Made by a program: the position numbers and the translations under genes
Shown: piece by piece, positions 49,381 to 51,903 of the stretch
Layout: each line of letters begins with the position of its first letter
Numbering within the stretch: position 1 is the stretch's first letter
Source: Anaerolineales bacterium
GTDB lineage: Bacteria; Chloroflexota; Anaerolineae; Anaerolineales; DRMV01
Assembly: GCA_027053355.1 (NCBI GenBank)
Contig: JALUDX010000059.1
Span: forward strand, 1-51,903
Reading direction: 5' to 3'
DNA length: 51,903 nucleotides
The notes under the pieces: model-generated
What the model was told of the DNA's origin: nothing
Databases searched by the model: none
The model's input: the letters and a program-made list of their open reading frames with translations, nothing else

Positions 49381-49985
49381 CCTCGGCCTAAGGCGCGCAG
49401 CAAGGTGAGCACCATGCGCGCGGTCGCGCCCCAGATGACTTCCCCCTGATAGGGTTGGAAAAAGACGGCCTGCACCGGCGGCAGGTGCGGCAAGACCACG
49501 CGCGGCCGGGTTTGCCGATGCGCGGGGTCGGCCAGCCAGGCCAAGGGCACGGTAAACACCCGCGCCACTTCGGCCGGTGAAGGGTTTAGGGCCAGGGGCT
49601 GGGGCAGCAGCGCGACCACCGGCGCCACCCAAAAATTGCTGGCGGTACGGTGGAGCGGCAGGCTGCCCAACACGGTAACCTGTTCTGCCGGCAGGCCCAG
49701 TTCCTCTTCTGTTTCGCGCAGCGCAGTGTGGACGAGGGAAGGGTCGTCGGGTTCGGCCTGCCCGCCGGGGAAAGACACTTCCCCGCTGTGGGGGTCGTGG
49801 TCGTTGACGGTGCGGCGGATGAACAGCAGGTGCCAGCCCTCGGGTTGAGGCAACAACGGCAGCAGCACCCCCGCGTGGCGCAGCCGGCCGGGCAGGTGCT
49901 CTTCGGGGTAAGGGTTCACCGCCTGAGGGGGAAAGGCCTCCAGGCGGCGGCGGATTTCTTCGGGTGTAAGTTGCGTTGGGTTCAT
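49377..49985 (-). CDS. CoA-type Nudix hydrolase
   Basis: This 202-residue protein has the Nudix box GGQAEPDDPSLVHTALRETEEELGL (about 68-92), preceded by LFIRRTVNDHDPHSGEVSFP, the signature of the coenzyme A pyrophosphatase group (NudL, PCD1). It should split CoA to phosphopantetheine and 3',5'-ADP. The ATG at 49985 overlaps the trmI stop as ATGA, so it is coupled. The stop codon TAA falls inside the terminal GTTAC of repeat R9, so the C-terminus may have been set by the repeat. Confidence 0.9.
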   Translation of the reverse strand: MNPTQLTPEEIRRRLEAFPPQAVNPYPEEHLPGRLRHAGVLLPLLPQPEGWHLLFIRRTVNDHDPHSGEVSFPGGQAEPDDPSLVHTALRETEEELGLPAEQVTVLGSLPLHRTASNFWVAPVVALLPQPLALNPSPAEVARVFTVPLAWLADPAHRQTRPRVVLPHLPPVQAVFFQPYQGEVIWGATARMVLTLLRALGRG

Positions 49986-50821
49986 GGCTGAGACGAAGGG
50001 GGGACGGCAGTTTCCTGTTCCGCAGGTGGAGGCGCGGGCACCACTGGCCGGGCGAAAATCAGGTAGCCGGTGTGCGCGACCATGCGGTCGGTGGGGCGTA
50101 GCCGTTCGGGGACGGGTTTGTAGTAGCGGAGCAGCACTTCGCACACCTCGATGAACGCGAAGTGGTGCTCTTGCAGCGCGACCACCAGCCGGGAGACCTG
50201 GTTGGTGGTGGGTACCAGGCTGCCGAAAAAGCCGCCGGTTTTGAGCGCGGCCCGCGCCTGCGCGATGTAATCTTCGGGGTTGGGGACATCTAAAAACAGC
50301 GCGTCGACGTCGGTTTCGTCGAAGCCCAAGGCAATGTCGCGCAGTTTGAAGGTGACCCGGTCGTCGAGCCCGACCCGGCGGAGGTTTTTTCGAGCCAGGC
50401 GTTGCATTTCGCCGCGGCGCTCGTAAGAAATCACCCGCCCCTGGGGCCCCACGGCAAAGGCCAACGCGGTGGTCAGTGCGCCCGAGCCCGTGCCCGCCTC
50501 TAACACCGTCTGGCCGGGGCCGATGCTCAGCGAAACCAACACGAAACCGATGTCTTTGGGGAACATGATCTGCGTGTTGCGCCGGGTTTCTTTGAGTAGG
50601 TCGGCCAGCGAGGGGCGCAGCAGGTAAAACGACGCGCCCAAATGCGAATACACCTGGCTGCCCCACGGCAGGCCGATGAGGTCGTTGTGCTGGATGACGC
50701 CTTTGTGGGTGTGCAGCACGGCGTCTGGGGTCAGCCGCACCAAGAAAAAGCGGTGGCTGGTGCTCAGCAGTTGCACCAGATCGCCTGGCCGGGCATGGGT
50801 GTGGTAGAGAGGGAGGGTCAT
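49982..50821 (-). CDS. trmI: TrmI-type tRNA (adenine-58-N1)-methyltransferase
   Basis: This 279-residue SAM enzyme has an N-terminal beta barrel (about 1-75, with THKGVIQHNDLIGLPWGSQV) and a Rossmann methyltransferase domain with VLEAGTGSGALTTALAFAVG near residue 110 and LDVPNPEDY near 188, the usual TrmI motifs. It methylates A58 in the T loop of tRNA, common in thermophiles. A Pro-rich tail ends the protein. The ATG at 50821 matches the family start, yet the 40 bases before it are pyrimidine-rich on this strand (repeat R10), with no ribosome site. Confidence 0.9.
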   Translation of the reverse strand: MTLPLYHTHARPGDLVQLLSTSHRFFLVRLTPDAVLHTHKGVIQHNDLIGLPWGSQVYSHLGASFYLLRPSLADLLKETRRNTQIMFPKDIGFVLVSLSIGPGQTVLEAGTGSGALTTALAFAVGPQGRVISYERRGEMQRLARKNLRRVGLDDRVTFKLRDIALGFDETDVDALFLDVPNPEDYIAQARAALKTGGFFGSLVPTTNQVSRLVVALQEHHFAFIEVCEVLLRYYKPVPERLRPTDRMVAHTGYLIFARPVVPAPPPAEQETAVPPSSQP

Positions 50822-50971
50822 GGGAGGAGGGAGGATGGTTGGATGGTTACCTGGTTGGTTGGTTGGCTGGTTGGTTGGATGGTTGGATGGTTGGTTGCCT
50901 CGCTTGGCGGCCTCGGCGTTCCGAAATCCGCGGGCATCTGTGGCGCTTCGCGCCATCCGCGGCCGATTTTT
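50822..50971 (-). repeat. GTAAC-family fragment R10 between capA-like and trmI genes
   Basis: On the minus strand it carries CCGCGGATGG, GCCCGCGGATTTCGG, AACGCCGAGGCCGCC and then about 75 bases of CAACCAAC/CATCCAACC tandem words ending just before the trmI start. On the plus strand this reads as a run of GGTTGGTTGG. The terminal GTAAC sequence is not recognisable. Confidence 0.55.
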
Positions 50972-51903
50972 CTACGGCTTTACGCTTTGTTCGATGTGGC
51001 GGAGGATTTCCGCTGCTTCCGCGGGAGCCGCGTAGTGCACGGTGCCGTCGCCGTCGATGTGCACCGGCACGTACTCGTAGCGGATGAGATGGCGACCCTG
51101 GAAGGTGAGCACAAGTATAGCACCTTGTTGGGTTTCTGGCGACCATGTTTGGTCGAATACGAAATTGCCCAGGCCGTAGAACACCGGCACCCCCTGGAGC
51201 ACGGTGTGCCCCTGCACCACGTGGGGGTGGTTGCCCACGATGACGTCCGCGCCGGCTTCGACCAACAGCCGCGCCGCCCGCCGCTGCAGATAGTTGGGCG
51301 CGAAGTCGTACTCAGGCCCCCAATGGGGCAGGGCAATGACCACGTCGGCCTGCTGATGCGCGGCGGCGATGGCCTGACGCGCGGTCGTGGGGGTGAGGGG
51401 CGCCGCGCCGGGGCGCTCTTTTGTGGCAAAGGAATGCGGCTCGATGGCGTTGAGGGAGACAAAAGCAAAGCGCACGCCGTGGAGGGTGACCACCAGGGGT
51501 TGCAGCGCGGCTTCCAGGTTTTCGCCACCGCCCACCGTCGGCAGCCCCGCCTGATGGATGGCTTGCAGGGTATCTAAGAAAGCCCGGTCGCCGCCGTTTT
51601 TGATGTGGTTGGTGCCGACGTTGACCGCGTCGAAGCCGGCCCAGGCCATGGTTTGGGCGTGCCGCGGGTCGCCCAGCAGCAAGTAGGTATGCACGCAGCC
51701 CGTGGGGGGGAAGCGGTCGGTCAGCGCGGTGTTGAGCAGCGCCATGGCGTAATCGGCCTGACGGATGCGGGGGGCTACTTCGGCGTAGATGCTGCGGTCT
51801 TCGCCGCGGCGGTCGGCTGCGGCGCGCACACAGCGCGCGGGCACGATGTTTCCCACGAAGAGCAGGGTGGTCAGTGCGGGCGTGGGGGTGGGCGACGGGG
51901 TGG
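50972..51903 (-). CDS. CapA-family (PGA synthesis-type) metallophosphatase-like protein, 5' end outside window
   Basis: About 310 residues are visible; the start lies beyond the right edge, after a PTPSPTPTPA spacer that suggests a secreted or lipoprotein form. Family motifs are LLFVGNIVPARCV, VNVGTNHIKNGGDRAFLDTL, VIALPHWGPEYDFAPN and GNHPHVVQGHTVLQGVPVFYGLGNFVFDQ. In most CapA proteins the first motif reads VGDIMxxR, with the Asp as a metal ligand; here it is Asn. The family is linked to poly-gamma-glutamate capsule formation but is widespread and functionally vague. The stop TAG is at 50972-50974. Confidence 0.85.
   Translation of the reverse strand, partial: TPSPTPTPALTTLLFVGNIVPARCVRAAADRRGEDRSIYAEVAPRIRQADYAMALLNTALTDRFPPTGCVHTYLLLGDPRHAQTMAWAGFDAVNVGTNHIKNGGDRAFLDTLQAIHQAGLPTVGGGENLEAALQPLVVTLHGVRFAFVSLNAIEPHSFATKERPGAAPLTPTTARQAIAAAHQQADVVIALPHWGPEYDFAPNYLQRRAARLLVEAGADVIVGNHPHVVQGHTVLQGVPVFYGLGNFVFDQTWSPETQQGAILVLTFQGRHLIRYEYVPVHIDGDGTVHYAAPAEAAEILRHIEQSVKP

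Noticed and set aside
50820-51087. Rightward frames reading VGWLVGWLDGW-type peptides
   Set aside because: These are translations of the GGTTGGTT repeat tract R10, without start context or coding bias outside the tract.

Overview
The window looks like a chromosomal segment of a Chloroflexota bacterium, most likely class Anaerolineae (inference). Pointers are high GC, lipoproteins with TPTPTP/SPTPTP spacers behind the lipobox, a decarboxylase of the mevalonate route, a stand-alone TrpB2, a CpXC protein, SpoVS without other sporulation genes, and dense intergenic repeats. No rRNA, CRISPR array, phage or transposase gene was seen. About 37 protein genes and four tRNAs are supported.

Layout. 1-5.5 kb: a thiolase-like protein cut by the window edge, then cydD-plsY-cydC joined by ATGA overlaps. 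5.7-11.3 kb: an unidentified membrane protein, a CpXC zinc-ribbon protein, a flippase-like protein and a long-chain acyl-CoA synthetase. 11.8-15.5 kb: leftward genes for a substrate-binding-like lipoprotein, SpoVS, a two-domain lamin-tail protein and a phospholipase-D lipoprotein. 15.5-20 kb: a TGS-uridine-kinase-like nucleoside kinase, AmrS and a class V aminotransferase. 20.4-24.2 kb: an NgoMIV-type restriction-modification pair and Elp3. 24.5-28.6 kb: an ABC exporter and a NarL-type two-component pair. 28.6-38 kb: a long leftward run (geranylgeranyl reductase, SurE, DUF456, MoaD-like protein, PiT permease, ThiI, O-antigen-ligase/TPR protein, flippase, RNase Z). 38-38.5 kb: a tRNA cluster (Gly-CCC, Ser-TGA, Ser-GCT, Arg-GCG) behind a consensus promoter. 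38.6-42 kb: DsbA-like and FmdB-like genes, then trpB2 behind a tryptophan T-box. 42.4-52 kb: mevalonate decarboxylase, two-subunit class I fumarase, threonine dehydrogenase, a lipoprotein, an SLC13 permease, CoA-type Nudix, TrmI and a CapA-like protein cut by the window edge.

The most striking feature is a family of non-coding, MITE-like elements with GTAAC...GTTAC ends and shared internal modules. Two copies (19966-20221 and 49111-49380) are collinear over their whole length in opposite orientation. Other copies or fragments lie near 1.3, 6.6, 17.3, 26.2, 27.8, 35.2, 41.4 and 50.9 kb. Some ends supply stop codons, part of a promoter, or part of a riboswitch leader to neighbouring genes.

A second pattern is four genes in which a -10 box sits exactly six bases before the ATG, which predicts leaderless mRNAs. 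Most other genes have good Shine-Dalgarno sites or overlap the preceding stop codon. All statements come from reading the sequence; no database search was run.
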